Source of the DNA: Candidatus Epilinea brevis | GTDB taxonomy: Bacteria; Chloroflexota; Anaerolineae; Epilineales; Epilineaceae | Direction: 5' to 3' | DNA: 64,000 nt | NCBI GenBank assembly: GCA_016710785.1 | Contig: JADJUE010000002.1 | Coordinates: 310,001-374,000 of the forward strand | Shown here: positions 1 through 10,300 of the stretch, in pieces | Layout: the number at the start of each line of letters is the position of its first letter | Position numbering within the stretch: position 1 is the first letter of the stretch | Made by a program: the position numbers and the translations under genes | The notes under the pieces: generated by a model | What the model saw: the letters and a program-made list of their open reading frames with translations, nothing else | Databases searched by the model: none | What the model was told of the DNA's origin: nothing

Positions 1-460
1 GGTGCTGGCCGGAGCCGATGGGGCGGTCCTCGGCTACGGCGGGCTCTGGGTGCAGGTGGACGACCTGCATGTCATCGTCATGGCCGTGCATCCGGCCTGG
101 CGGCGGCGCGGCCTGGGCGCGCGGATCCTGCGCGCCCTGATCCGCCGGGGCATGGACCTGGGCTGCCTCCAGGCGACCCTGGAGGTGCGCGCCGGCAACC
201 TGCCGGCCCAGGCCTTGTACCGCTGCTTCGGCTTTCGGGAAGAGGGGCGGCGGCGGGGCTATTACGGCGACAACAACGAGGACGCGCTGATCATGAGCAC
301 CCCGCCCTTCGGCGACCTCGGTTGGCGCAGGCGGTGGGACGACCTTCAAGCGGCGGCCCCGGTCGACGATAGCCCGGTGCGCCGGCCGGCAATGACGGAT
401 TCCATCGCTGAGGGAGACATTCAAGCCGTGAGCGCCACCGATCGAAGCGACAGGCCATGA
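1..460 (+). CDS. rimI: Ribosomal-protein alanine N-acetyltransferase RimI-like (5' partial)
   Basis: This is a GNAT-fold acetyltransferase whose N-terminus lies left of the window. The acetyl-CoA binding motif VHPAWRRRGLGARIL is clear, followed by an ALYRCFGF segment and a YYGDNNEDALIM C-terminal strand, which together are typical of RimI. RimI acetylates the N-terminal alanine of ribosomal protein S18. Homology to RimI is firm, but the exact substrate is inferred. The roughly 50 residues after the GNAT fold are low-complexity and not recognised. The stop codon overlaps the nhaA start (ATGA), so the two genes are probably co-translated. Confidence 0.8.
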   Translation, partial: VLAGADGAVLGYGGLWVQVDDLHVIVMAVHPAWRRRGLGARILRALIRRGMDLGCLQATLEVRAGNLPAQALYRCFGFREEGRRRGYYGDNNEDALIMSTPPFGDLGWRRRWDDLQAAAPVDDSPVRRPAMTDSIAEGDIQAVSATDRSDRP

Positions 461-1839
461 GCCAGTCACCGGCAAGCCCTCCTGAGCCGCTGCAGTTCGA
501 CGACGAACCGGTGGCCGTGACCCGCCTGACGCGGCCCTTGCAGCGCTTCATCGACCTGGAGGTGTCCGGCGGCCTCCTGCTGGCCCTGGCGACGGTCGCG
601 GCCCTGGTCTGGGCCAACTCGCCCTGGCGCGAAGCCTACGATCAGGTCTGGCATCTGACGGGCCGGGTCAGCCTGGGCGACGGTGGTCTGGCCTTGTCCT
701 TGCTGCATTGGATCGACGACGGACTGATGGCTCTCTTCTTCTTCGTGGTCGGACTGGAGATCAAGCGGGAGTTGCTGGTGGGGGAACTGGCCACGCTGCG
801 GCAGGCGGCCTTGCCGGTGGCCGCCGCCATCGGGGGGATGGTGGTGCCGGCCGCCCTGTACATGGCCTTCAACGCTGGTGGGGCGGGCGGGCGGGGCTGG
901 GCCGTGCCCATGGCCACGGATATCGCCTTCACCCTGGGGGTCATGGTCCTGCTGGGGCGACGCGCGCCGCGGCGCCTGCGCGTCTTCGTGACCGCTCTGG
1001 CCATCGTGGACGACCTGGGGGCAGTGCTGATCATCGCCTTGTTCTACGCCGGCGACATCCTGCCCTCCTACCTGCTGGCCGCTGCCCTTATCCTGGCCCT
1101 GCTCCTGTTGCTCAACGCCGCCGGGATGCGCCATCCCCTGCCCTACGCCCTCTTGGGCCTGGCGCTGTGGCTGGCAGTGCTGCAATCCGGCCTGCACGCC
1201 ACCATAGCCGGGGTCCTGGCGGCCCTGGCCATCCCGGTTCGGGCGCGCATCGACGGGCGGGAGTTCCTCCGCCGGGCGCAGGCGTCCCTGCAGGTCTTTC
1301 GGGCCGACCTGCGGGGGGAAGCCGGACACAGCCTGCCGACCGCGGACCAGCGGGTCGCCATCGCCGCCCTCGAGGCTTCTTGCGAGCAGGCCGAGTCGCC
1401 GCTCCACCGGCTGGAAGATGCCTTGCATCCCTGGGTGACCTTCCTCGTGCTGCCGGTCTTCGCCCTGGCCAACGCGGGGGTGGCTGTTGGCGGCGACCCG
1501 GGCATGGCCCTGGGCGAGCCCATCGGGCGGGGCATCCTCTTCGGCCTGGTGCTGGGAAAGCCCCTGGGCATCGTGGTCGCCTGTGCCCTGGTGGTCCGCC
1601 TGGGCCTGGCCGAGCTGCCCCGCGGCATCAGCTGGCGCCATCTCACAGGTGCAGCCTGCCTCTGCGGCATCGGCTTCACCATGGCCCTCTTCATCGCCAA
1701 CCTGGCCTATTCGCGGCCTGAACAGATAGCCACGGCCAAGCTGGCCATCCTAGGGGCCTCGCTCATGGCCGGAATCCTGGGCGCCCTGGTCCTGGCTTGG
1801 TCGCCGCCCGTCCCGATGGAAGACGACGATGCCGACTGA
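457..1839 (+). CDS. nhaA: Na+/H+ antiporter NhaA
   Basis: 460 aa, a polytopic inner-membrane antiporter exchanging protons for sodium. The diagnostic ion-site segments are intact: PMATDIAF near residues 151-158 (Asp155) and AIVDDLGAV near 182-190 (Asp185/Asp186), matching the Asp residues essential in the E. coli protein. About a dozen hydrophobic helices follow, with a hydrophilic loop around residues 270-320. The length is somewhat above the usual 390-440 because of an N-terminal extension and this loop. The start overlaps the rimI stop. The gene overlaps the next gene by 11 bp, so rimI-nhaA-DUF2071 looks like one operon. Confidence 0.95.
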   Translation: MSQSPASPPEPLQFDDEPVAVTRLTRPLQRFIDLEVSGGLLLALATVAALVWANSPWREAYDQVWHLTGRVSLGDGGLALSLLHWIDDGLMALFFFVVGLEIKRELLVGELATLRQAALPVAAAIGGMVVPAALYMAFNAGGAGGRGWAVPMATDIAFTLGVMVLLGRRAPRRLRVFVTALAIVDDLGAVLIIALFYAGDILPSYLLAAALILALLLLLNAAGMRHPLPYALLGLALWLAVLQSGLHATIAGVLAALAIPVRARIDGREFLRRAQASLQVFRADLRGEAGHSLPTADQRVAIAALEASCEQAESPLHRLEDALHPWVTFLVLPVFALANAGVAVGGDPGMALGEPIGRGILFGLVLGKPLGIVVACALVVRLGLAELPRGISWRHLTGAACLCGIGFTMALFIANLAYSRPEQIATAKLAILGASLMAGILGALVLAWSPPVPMEDDDAD

Positions 1840-2644
1840 TCCGCCGCCTCGCGGCAACGACCGGCCGCCGGCCGCCGACGGACCTCCGGCGCGCGGCCTG
1901 GACGCGGTGGCCACCTTGGCCCACTTCGCCATCGTCACCTGGGCGGTGGCGCCGGAAGCGCTGCGGCCGCATGTCCATCCGCGCTTCGACCTGGACCTCA
2001 TCCGCGGGGCGGACGGCGCGGATCGCGCCCTGGTTTCCGTCGTGCCTTTCGAGGACCAGGACTTCCACTTCGCCGCCCTGCCCTGGTGGCGCTGGCGCTT
2101 TCCGCAGACCAACTACCGCGTCTACGTGCGCGACCGGCAGACCGACGAGCGGCTGGTCTGGTTCCTGGGCACCTGCCTGGACTCCTGGACCGTGGCCGTC
2201 CCGCGCCTGCTTTGGCGCCTGCCCTGGCACCGCGGCCGCAGTGGCTTCGACTGCCGCTGGAACGCGGCCGCAGCTCGCTACGACCGGTGGTCGCTGCGCA
2301 CGGAAAGCGACTGGGCGCCCTTGGAACTGGAGCTGGCCGACGCCGGACATGCGCCCCAGGCCGTTCCCGGCTTCCCGAACCTGGACGAGGCCATGCAGGT
2401 GCTCACCCACCCGCTTCAAGGCGTCTTCTATCGTCAGGACGGGCGGCTGGGCAGCTACAGCGTCTGGCATGCCCCGCTCCAGCCGACAGCAGGCCGCCTT
2501 TTGCGGGCGCGGGTGGGGTTGTTGGACCGGCTGGGCATCCTGAGCTACGCCGAACAAGAGCAGGCGCACAGCGTCCTGATGCAGCCGTCCACGCTGTTCC
2601 GCATCTACCTGCCTCCCCGGCGGCTGGCAGAGCAGGAACGATAG
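1829..2644 (+). CDS. DUF2071 (YqjF-like) family protein
   Basis: 271 aa. The order of conserved segments fits the DUF2071/YqjF family: an N-terminal strand around HFAIVTWAVAPEALRPHV, a central YRVYVRDRQTD segment, and a C-terminal FRIYLPPRRL. Members are soluble single-domain proteins of unknown function distantly related to acetoacetate decarboxylase-like folds. No signal peptide or membrane helix is visible. The gene starts inside the end of nhaA (11 bp overlap). Its function is not predictable from the sequence. Confidence 0.75.
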   Translation: MPTDPPPRGNDRPPAADGPPARGLDAVATLAHFAIVTWAVAPEALRPHVHPRFDLDLIRGADGADRALVSVVPFEDQDFHFAALPWWRWRFPQTNYRVYVRDRQTDERLVWFLGTCLDSWTVAVPRLLWRLPWHRGRSGFDCRWNAAAARYDRWSLRTESDWAPLELELADAGHAPQAVPGFPNLDEAMQVLTHPLQGVFYRQDGRLGSYSVWHAPLQPTAGRLLRARVGLLDRLGILSYAEQEQAHSVLMQPSTLFRIYLPPRRLAEQER

Positions 2645-2695
2645 GACCAAGGGCCGATGCCTGGAGCCTTGACGGCCGCTAGCCTATCGGTGACC

Positions 2696-2725
2696 GTGAT
2701 CGACCTCGCGGTGGCGATCGATCAC
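2696..2725. terminator. Inverted repeat after the rimI-nhaA-DUF2071 operon
   Basis: GTGATCGA (2696-2703) and TCGATCAC (2718-2725) pair perfectly. An inner TCGC/GCGA stem closes on a GGTG loop, with a CC bulge on the left arm. No U-run follows, so this could be a terminator or RNA-processing hairpin, or a regulatory site for the zinc-finger gene that follows. Confidence 0.4.
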
Positions 2726-2768
2726 CATTCATTCCCCCGACCCTGACACCTCAACTGGAGTGATACCC

Positions 2769-3110
2769 ATGCCCATTCGATCCACGCAGAAGGTCGTCGA
2801 TCTCCTCAAGCGCGAACTTGGCACAGCGCGAGCGGAACTGGCCGATTACATCGAAGCTGCCGAGGCCGCGCCGGAATCCGAGCAGGGCGAGGGCTCCAGC
2901 GGCTACGAGACCTGGTTTGCGGCGGTAAACCTGCAGCGTCACATGGAACGTCAGGTCGACGCGGTCGAGGCCGCGCTCCGGCGCGCCGAGGCGGGCAGCT
3001 ACGGCATCTGCGAAACCTGCGGTGAGACGATCGGCGCCGACCGGCTGCATGTCCTGCCCTTCACGACCCATTGCATCGGCTGCGCGAACCAGGCGAGCGC
3101 CGGGCGCTGA
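2769..3110 (+). CDS. DksA/TraR-type zinc-finger protein
   Basis: 113 aa from the ATG at 2769, which has a GGAG ribosome-binding site at 2757-2760 with 8 nt spacing. The in-frame GTG at 2760 overlaps that site and is a less likely start. The N-terminal half is a helical, probably coiled-coil segment. The C-terminal half carries a four-Cys zinc finger, C81-x2-C84-x17-C102-x2-C105, with the surrounding YGICETCGE signature of the DksA/TraR family. Relatives bind RNA polymerase through the secondary channel and modulate transcription with ppGpp. A Rel enzyme is encoded about 20 kb away. Whether this short form acts like DksA is inferred. Confidence 0.85.
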   Translation: MPIRSTQKVVDLLKRELGTARAELADYIEAAEAAPESEQGEGSSGYETWFAAVNLQRHMERQVDAVEAALRRAEAGSYGICETCGETIGADRLHVLPFTTHCIGCANQASAGR

Positions 3111-3198
3111 GTCGCGGGCGCGCTGGTCGCGCCGGCGCCAGGAACAGAAACGTAGCGGTCAGAGCCGTGCCACAGGAGCCTTGCTGGATCGCCCGCGG

Positions 3199-4455
3199 TC
3201 ACGCCCTTGACCGACCTGCGCCCGCTACCCCGGCCATGCGCTTCCGCAATCCCAGCACCGCCAGCGCCAACAGGCAGAACAGTGCGCCGGCGTGGAAGGT
3301 GGCGGTGGCGCCCTGCCGGTCCCAGATCAGTCCCGCCACGCCGCTGGCCACCAGCAATGCCATGCCGCTGACCAGGTTGAAGAAGCCGAATGCGGTGCCG
3401 CGCAGATCCGGCGGGGCGACGTCGGCCACCATCGTGGCCAACAAGCCCTGGGTCAGGGCCATGTGCAAGCCCCACAAAGCCACGCCCAGCATCATCAGGG
3501 GCCAGCCGCCGGCGGCCGCCAACACCAGGTCCGCGGCCAGCAGCAGCCCCAGGCCGATGGCGAGCAGCCGCTCGTGGCTCACGGTGTCGGCCAGCCGCCC
3601 CGCGGGGTAGGCCCCCACGGCGTAGATCAGGTTCATCACCACCATCACCAGGGGCAGCAGGGCAGCGCGCAGCCCCGCGTCCTGGGCGCGCAGCAACAGG
3701 AAGGCCTCGCTGAAGCGCGCCAGCATGAAGACCGCCCCCAGGGCCACCACCCACCAGTAAGCGGGGCCGAGGCGCGCGAGGTTCTCGCGGCGGATGGGGT
3801 TGCCGCGGCGCTGGGCCACCGGCGCGTCCGGCTCACGCACGCCCACCATCAGCAACAGGACGGCGGCGAAGGCCGGCAGGGCGGCCGCCTTGAACACCGC
3901 GCGGACGTCGCCCTGCCACAGCAGCATGAGGCCCATGGCCAGGAGCGGCCCGAGCAGCGCGCCCACCGTGTCCAGGGCCTGGCGCAGGCCGTAGGCGGCG
4001 CCGCGCAGCTGGGGGGGCGCGATGTCCGCGACCAGGGCGTCGCGCGGCGCGCCGCGGATGCCTTTGCCCACGCGGTCGACGAGGCGGGCGGCCAAGACCG
4101 TTCCCGTTCCAGTCGCCAGGGCGAAGAAGGGTTTGGTGACCGCCCCCAAGCCATAGCCCAGCAGCGCCAGGGCCTTGCGCTTGCCGAAGGCATCGCTGAT
4201 CACGCCGGAGAAGACCTTGACGATCAAGGCCGTCGCCTCCGCCGCGCCTTCGATCAGACCCACGGTCAACACACTGGCGCCCAGGCCGCTGACCATGAAG
4301 ACCGGCAGCAGGCTGTGGATGGCTTCCGAGGAGACATCCATGAGCAGGCTGACGAAACCGAGCGCCCAGATGGCGCGAGGCAGGCGGGGGCGTGGGTTGC
4401 GGTGGCCGGGGGCTGTACGGCCGGCGGCAGGGAGCGGGGCGTCGTCAGCGGGCAT
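3199..4455 (-). CDS. MFS transporter
   Basis: 418 aa with about 12 hydrophobic segments and a central charged loop, consistent with a major facilitator. The N-terminal segment LGFVSLLMDVSSEAIHSLLP and the loop motif DRVGKGIRGAPRDALVAD after helix 4 are features of a widespread MFS_1 subgroup usually annotated only as MFS transporter. The first ~25 residues are Pro/Arg-rich and cytosolic. The substrate is unknown. The gene is divergent from the vWA gene, with about 240 bp between them, and convergent with the zinc-finger gene. Confidence 0.85.
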   Translation of the reverse strand: MPADDAPLPAAGRTAPGHRNPRPRLPRAIWALGFVSLLMDVSSEAIHSLLPVFMVSGLGASVLTVGLIEGAAEATALIVKVFSGVISDAFGKRKALALLGYGLGAVTKPFFALATGTGTVLAARLVDRVGKGIRGAPRDALVADIAPPQLRGAAYGLRQALDTVGALLGPLLAMGLMLLWQGDVRAVFKAAALPAFAAVLLLMVGVREPDAPVAQRRGNPIRRENLARLGPAYWWVVALGAVFMLARFSEAFLLLRAQDAGLRAALLPLVMVVMNLIYAVGAYPAGRLADTVSHERLLAIGLGLLLAADLVLAAAGGWPLMMLGVALWGLHMALTQGLLATMVADVAPPDLRGTAFGFFNLVSGMALLVASGVAGLIWDRQGATATFHAGALFCLLALAVLGLRKRMAGVAGAGRSRA

Positions 4456-4695
4456 GATCGGTATCGTAGCCTATCGGCAATCAAGGGCAAGGCGGTCGCG
4501 AGAGGCGGATGGGGCCGGGGCCATGGGCCGAGCGCATCGTTGCGGTTTGATGCGATCGCGATCGGCCGAGTGGCGCGCCTGCCCCACGCCGCCTAACATT
4601 CGGGGGACCGGATCTTGCTGGTCATCCATCCCCCTGTTGTGAGTTGCCTTGGATTGCCCCTTGATCGTCCCGCTATTGCTGAAAGAGGTGTCATC

Positions 4696-6405
4696 GTGAT
4701 TCTCCGCCATCGTCCCCTCGTCATCTCGCCCACGCCGCATCGTTCCGGTCGGTTCCTCGCCCGTGCGCTTCCGGCCATCGCCATGCTCGCCATCGCTCTG
4801 GGCGGGCGCTCGGCAGCCGCGGTCGCCGCGCCGGCTGCGCCGCAGTTACCTGCCGAAGTCTGTCGGGTCACCGTCGACAAGACCGCGCGGCCCACCAACA
4901 TCGAGTTGGGCCAACAGGTGGAGGTGATGCTCAGCATCGCCGCGGATTGCCCCGGTACCGGGCAGACCGGCGGTCCAGTCGACGTGGTCCTGGCCATCGA
5001 CCGCTCGTCGTCGCAGAAGGACAACGGCACCTGGCAGCCCACGCTCGATGCGGCGACCGTCTTTCTGGACCTGCTCGACTACAGCCGAACGCAGGTGGCC
5101 ATCGTGGCTTTCGAGAGCCAGGCCGAGTTGGTCCAGCCCCTGTCCGGTGACGCGCTGCAACTGAAGGCGGCCTTGGGCGCCATCCCGGATCCGCCCAGCC
5201 TGGGTCTGTGGACCAGCATCACCGCCGGGATCGACGAAGCGCAGGCAGAGCTGCGCGGTCCGCGGCATCGGGCGGACGCCAAGCCCATCCTGCTGCTGCT
5301 CAGCGACGGCGACCATAACGCGCTCCTGGGCGGCTCGCCGTTGGCCGCCGCCAGCCAGGCCAAGCTGGCCGGTACCACGATCCTGACCATCGGCCTGGCG
5401 CCCAACAGCCGCGGGACGAACACCCTGAAGGCCATCGCCAGCAAGCCGGAATACTACTTTCCGGCGCCCACCGCCGCCGATCTGGCCGCCGCCTGGCGCG
5501 ACGCCGCCGGGGCCCTGGCCGCGGGGGCCGGCAAGCTGAGCGAGCTGGAGATCACCGACATCCTGCCGCCGGAGGTGCGCTACGTCGACGGCTCCGCGGT
5601 GCCGCCGGCCGCCTTCGCCGGCGATACGCTCACCTGGACCGTGGCCGAACTGGCCTCCGGTAGCCGCTGGGAGGCGCGCTACCGGCTGCTGCCCCTGGTG
5701 GCGGGCCGCTACGTGCCCAACAAGCTGGCCTACGTGGACTACAAGGACGCCGACGGCAACTTCGCCAACCGCCTGTTCCCCGAACCGCTGATCACGGTGC
5801 GCAACACAGGGGAGAAGATCAAGGCTTATCTGCCGATCCTTCAGCGCGGCTACTGCAAGCCGGGCGACCCCTTCGACGTCGTGCTGGCCCTGGACAGCTC
5901 CACCAGCATGGATGCTGCCAAGTTCGCCGCCATGCAGGCCGCGGCGCGGGAGTTCCTGGGCTACCTGGACCTGCCGCCCAGCCAGGCGGCCCTCGTGGCC
6001 TTCCACGGCCAGGCGCAGCGCGTGCGCGACCTGACCGCGGACCGTGCGGCCCTGCTGGGCGCCCTGGGCACCCTGCCCCGCGGCGAGGGCACGCGTATCG
6101 ACCGGGCGCTGGAGGCCTCGGTGGCCGTGCTCGGCGCCGCCGGACGGCTGCCGGCCAACAAGGCGGTCATCGTGCTGATCACCGACGGCAAGCAGGAGGA
6201 AACCGGCGAGCAGCCCGTGCTCAACGCCGCCGCCGCCGCTCGCCGGGCCGCCGAGCTCTACGTCATCGGCCTCGGAGCCGATGTGGACCAGCGATTTCTG
6301 ACCCGCGTGGCGGGCAATCCCGCCCGCTACTTCCAGGCGCCGGCATCAGCCGACCTGCTGCGTATCTACGCGCAGATCGCCGGGGCGCTGCCCTGCGGGC
6401 AGTAG
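4696..6405 (+). CDS. Secreted protein with two von Willebrand factor A domains
   Basis: 569 aa from the GTG at 4696, chosen because AAAGAGG lies 7 nt upstream and a signal peptide follows (basic stretch, then PAIAMLAIALGG and an Ala-rich cleavage region). An upstream in-frame start at 4615 is possible but would bury the signal. Two vWA domains each keep the MIDAS DxSxS: D102/S104/S106 and D400/S402/S404. Between them lies a beta-rich module with the segment EITDILPPEVRYVDG, resembling DUF11-type repeats. The second vWA is preceded by KAYLPILQRG, the YLP-type motif seen in other secreted proteins here. Likely an extracellular metal-dependent adhesion or binding protein; the ligand is unknown. 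Confidence 0.85.
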   Translation: MILRHRPLVISPTPHRSGRFLARALPAIAMLAIALGGRSAAAVAAPAAPQLPAEVCRVTVDKTARPTNIELGQQVEVMLSIAADCPGTGQTGGPVDVVLAIDRSSSQKDNGTWQPTLDAATVFLDLLDYSRTQVAIVAFESQAELVQPLSGDALQLKAALGAIPDPPSLGLWTSITAGIDEAQAELRGPRHRADAKPILLLLSDGDHNALLGGSPLAAASQAKLAGTTILTIGLAPNSRGTNTLKAIASKPEYYFPAPTAADLAAAWRDAAGALAAGAGKLSELEITDILPPEVRYVDGSAVPPAAFAGDTLTWTVAELASGSRWEARYRLLPLVAGRYVPNKLAYVDYKDADGNFANRLFPEPLITVRNTGEKIKAYLPILQRGYCKPGDPFDVVLALDSSTSMDAAKFAAMQAAAREFLGYLDLPPSQAALVAFHGQAQRVRDLTADRAALLGALGTLPRGEGTRIDRALEASVAVLGAAGRLPANKAVIVLITDGKQEETGEQPVLNAAAAARRAAELYVIGLGADVDQRFLTRVAGNPARYFQAPASADLLRIYAQIAGALPCGQ

Positions 6406-6423
6406 ACGCTTGATGTGGATGGG

Positions 6424-6456
6424 AGGCGGGGCGGGGTCGGACATCACGCCCCGCCT
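6424..6456. terminator. Hairpin between convergent vWA and SWIM genes
   Basis: AGGCGGGGCG (6424-6433) pairs perfectly with CGCCCCGCCT (6447-6456) across a 13-nt loop that contains the SWIM gene stop codon. Its position between two converging genes suggests a bidirectional terminator. Confidence 0.45.
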
Positions 6457-7343
6457 TCGCCCCCCGCCGGCCCGCCCTCGGCCAGGCGCCGTGCCGCCTC
6501 GGCCGCTCGCGCGATGGCCGGGCCCAGCAGCCGCGCCAGGTCTGCCTCCATGAACTCCGGTTGACCCAGGCGGCGTAGGATCGGCAGGGGCACAGCCGGC
6601 GCCTGCGGGCCGGCGGAAAGCCGCTCCAAGCCGCGGCCGGCGCGCCAGAAGCGGGCCAGGTCCTCGGCGAGGGACGCCTCCGGCAAGGCGGCTGGGGCAA
6701 CGGTTGCCATCGGCGCATCATCAAGGGCCGGGTTCTCATCGCCGACCGGCAACCGGCGCTCCAGGTCGGCCAGCAGGTCTGCAAGGTCCCAACCGCGCAG
6801 TCGCAGGAGCAGCAGGGGGTCATCGTCCAGGCGCTCCGCCAGCAGGTACTGGACGGCGGCCGCATGCTTGCAGGGTGAGACCGCGTCCGGGCAATCGCAT
6901 TCCAGCGCCAGATCGTCCTCGGCCACCGGGAAGAGCGGCGCGCCGGCAGCGGCGAAGGCTTCCGCCAGATCCTCGGTGACCTCCCCCGACAGCAGGGCCG
7001 CCAGATGACCGGCCTCTAGGGCCAGGGCCTGCAGCAGCGCCTCGCGCCGACGCTCGGGATACGAAGCCACGCGGACGCGCACGGTGTAGGGCCGTGGCCT
7101 GCTGCCCTGCACCAGGGCGCGGATGCCGCCGGGCTCCTCCTGCAGTTGCAGCACCTGCCCCTGGCGGGCGTACGCCCGCCCTCGCGCCAGGCGCGCGCCG
7201 CCGTCCAGGCTCAAGGCCTCCAGGGTCTGGATCCAGCGTGCCGACCACCAGCGTCGCCCGATGACGCCCCGGCGCGCACGGGACGGGATGCCCTGGTCGG
7301 AGCGGATGGGCGGCCGGAACTCCCAGTCCGGGAAGTCGCTCAT
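6444..7343 (-). CDS. SWIM zinc-finger protein, partner of the SNF2 helicase
   Basis: 299 aa, starting with MSDFPDWEF at 7343. The start overlaps the stop of the upstream SNF2 gene (ATGA), so the two are translationally coupled. A conserved N-terminal GRRWWSARWIQTLE segment is followed by a SWIM zinc finger, C149-x-C151-x6-C158-x-H160, in the context ECDCPDAVSPCKHAAA. The remaining C-terminal half is helical and weakly conserved. SWIM proteins of this type are regularly encoded beside bacterial SNF2 ATPases and are presumed to bind nucleic acid or protein for them. The cellular role is unestablished. Confidence 0.85.
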   Translation of the reverse strand: MSDFPDWEFRPPIRSDQGIPSRARRGVIGRRWWSARWIQTLEALSLDGGARLARGRAYARQGQVLQLQEEPGGIRALVQGSRPRPYTVRVRVASYPERRREALLQALALEAGHLAALLSGEVTEDLAEAFAAAGAPLFPVAEDDLALECDCPDAVSPCKHAAAVQYLLAERLDDDPLLLLRLRGWDLADLLADLERRLPVGDENPALDDAPMATVAPAALPEASLAEDLARFWRAGRGLERLSAGPQAPAVPLPILRRLGQPEFMEADLARLLGPAIARAAEAARRLAEGGPAGGEGGA

Positions 7344-10300
7344 TGGGCCAGGGCCTCGCGGCGCAGGGTGACCAGCTCGCGCAGTTCGCTGGTGGAGAGC
7401 TGGGTCAGCCATTGCTCGCCCTGGCCCACCACGCGTGTTGCCAGGTCCTTCTTGGACACGATGAGGGCGTCGATCTTCTCCTCCAAGGTGCCGAGGCAGA
7501 CGCAGGTATGCACCAGCACGCGCCGCGATTGCCCGATACGGTAGGCGCGGTCGGTGGCCTGGTCCTCCACCGCCGGATTCCACCAGCGGTCGAAATGCAC
7601 CACCTGGCTGGCGCGGGTGAGGTTCAACCCGGTGCCGCCGGCCTTGAGGGAGATGACGAAGACCGGCGGGCCGTCCGGATCCGTCTGGAAGCGATTCACC
7701 AGGCGTTCGCGCGCTGCCACCGGCACCCCGCCGTGCAGGAAGATCGCGTTTACGCCCAGCTGTTCCTGGACCATGCGGCGCAGCAGCTCGCCCATCTCCG
7801 TGAACTGGGTGAAGACCAGCACCCGCTCGCCCTCGGCCAGGGCCTCCTCGAGGATCTCCAGGATGCGCAGCAGCTTGCCGCTGCGCGCCGCCTCTACCGC
7901 CAGTCCGGGGGTCGCCCGCGCCTGGCCCAGCATCTGCGCCGGATGGTTGCAGACCTGCTTGAGGCGCAGCAGCATGCGCAGCACCTGGCCGCTGCGGGAG
8001 ATGCCCTGCGCCGCTTCCACCGCCATTAGGGCCTCATCGGTGATGGCCTGGTACAGGCTGGCCTGCTCGGCGGTCAGGTGGCAGAACACCTTCATCTCCA
8101 GCTTGGCGGGCAGGTCGGCGGCCACCCCCGGGTCGCTCTTGAGGCGGCGCAGGATGAAGGGCGCGGTCAGGCGCCGCAGTCGGCGCAGGGCCTGTTCGTC
8201 GCCATGGCGCTCCACGGGGATGGCGATGCCTTTCCGAAAGCTCTCGAGTGAGCCCAGGTAACCGGGCAGGCAGAGGTTGAGGATGCTCCACAGCTCCGTC
8301 AGCCGATTCTCCACCGGCGTACCGGTGAGGGCCAGGCGCCAGGGCGTCTTTACCGCCCGAACCAGCGCTGTCTGCCGGGCATGGGGGTTCTTCAGGTTCT
8401 GGGCCTCATCCATGATGAGCCCGGCCCAGGGTCGCTCGAGCAACATGTCCTGGTCGCGTCGCAGCAGGGCGTAGCTGGTCACGCACAGGTCGCTGTGCCT
8501 GAGGCGCTCGGCCAGGGCGTCGCCGGCCAGGCGATCCGCTCCTTGATGGCCGTAGCAGCGCAGGCCGGGGCTGAAGCGCTCCGCCTCGCGCAGCCAGTTG
8601 GGCACCACGGAAGTGGGGGCCAGCAAGAGCATCGGCCCATCGCGCCAGGCCCCGCATTCGCGCAGATGGCAGAGGAAGGCCAGGGTCTGAACGGTCTTGC
8701 CCAGGCCCATGTCGTCGGCCAGGATACCCGAGAGGCCGCTGGCGTGCAGGAAGGCCAGCCAGTCCAGGCCGCGGCGCTGGTAGGGCCGAAGGGTGGCCCG
8801 CAGCCCGGTCGGCACCGCGACGGTGGCGATGGTCCCGCCTTCCTTCAGCCCGGCGAGCCAGTCGCCGAAGGCGCCTTCGGCGGTTACCATCTCCACCGGC
8901 AAGCCGTCCAGTTCCTCCTCGGCCCCCAAGGCCAGGGCCAGGGCCTGTCCCATCTCCAGCTCCGAGCGGGCGCCCGCGCCGCGCTGGAGGAAGCGCAAGG
9001 CGGCCTCCACCTGGAAGGGATCCAGCTGTACCCACTGGCCGCGGATGCGCACCAGGGGCTGGCGCAGGGCGACCAGGGACTGAAAGGCATCGGCGTCCAA
9101 CACCTCGTCTCCCAGGGCCAGGTTCCAGTCGAAGTCCACCAGGCTGTCCAGGCCCAGGGTCCCGCCCGCGGCCGAGCCGTCCGCCGCCAACGTTCGATTG
9201 CGCAGGCGCACGCGCAGGCCCAGGCGCCCCGTCCGACTCTGCCACCAGGGTGGCACCAGCACGCCGAAGCCGGCTTGTTCCAGAACGGGCGCCACCTCGC
9301 GGAGAAAGGCGTAGGCCTCGGCCGTGCTCAGCCGGGCCTCGGCCGGCCGCCGGGCGGCGAGTGCGCGCCGCACCGGCGCGGACAGGCGGGCCACATAGCC
9401 CAAGCCGCCCAACAACAACTCCCGCGGCCGGGCCACCGTCCGCCCGAAGGCGTTCAGCGGCTCCGACGCCCGCCAGACAGCGTCGGCGCTCATCAGCAGG
9501 CTGGGATCATCACGGGCCTGGAGCAGGAAATGCAGGCGCCAGGGCTCGGCCTCCTCCGCCGCCGCGGCCGGCAAGGCCATACCGGCCAGGAAGCCCTCGC
9601 CGCCGGCCTCGGGAGCCTGCAGGCGCAGGGCGACCCGGAAGGGCCCGCTGCCGGCGGCGCCCAGAGCGCGGCGCCAGGCGGTATGCCCGCCGGCCAGGTG
9701 AGCGGCGCGAGCGGTGCTGAGCGACAGTCGTCCGTCGGCGACGAACAGGCCGGCCAGCCAGGCCTCGGCGGCGTCGGACGATCCAGTGACGGCCGGCGCC
9801 GCCGCCCCACCCCAGGCGCGCATGGCGGCATCGCTCAAGCTGTCCAGGAAGGCGGTCAAGAGGGGGGCGCCCGCGGGCGCCAACGCGGGCGACGGAGCCT
9901 CCGCGCGGCAGACGGGGGGCATGCTCTCGGCCAGCCGCGCCAGTCGCGGCGCCTGACGCGGGCCGTCGAGCACGGGCGTCCAATGCGCTCGCCAGCCTGG
10001 CGCCGCACGGACCCGCCGTCCCGCTCCGTCGTCGGGCGCGGCGGCGAGCGGGCTGAGGTCCGGCAGGACCAGCTCCCCCCCCAGGGCTTCCAGCGTCAGT
10101 CCGGCGGCCAGCTGCCAATAGCGCAGGTCGTCGCCGGCCAGCCAGCCTGCGGGAAGCTGCGCCGATGCGGGCAGGAGGCCGAGCAGCTCCAGCGCTGCCA
10201 AGGCATCCAGGGCCAGGCCATCCACGGTCCACTGCCGCAGGTCCGTTGGGCTGAGGTCCCTGTCCTCACCATCCTCCCTGGCGTCTGGCCGGGACGGCGA

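Noticed and set aside
708..1721. Long open frames overlapping nhaA in other frames and on the opposite strand
   Set aside because: They are Arg/Gly/Pro-rich shadows produced by high GC content; nhaA explains the region fully.
3292..4596. 434-codon open frame opposite the MFS gene
   Set aside because: Composition is Gln/His/Gly-rich as expected for the antisense of a hydrophobic membrane protein; no domain recognised.
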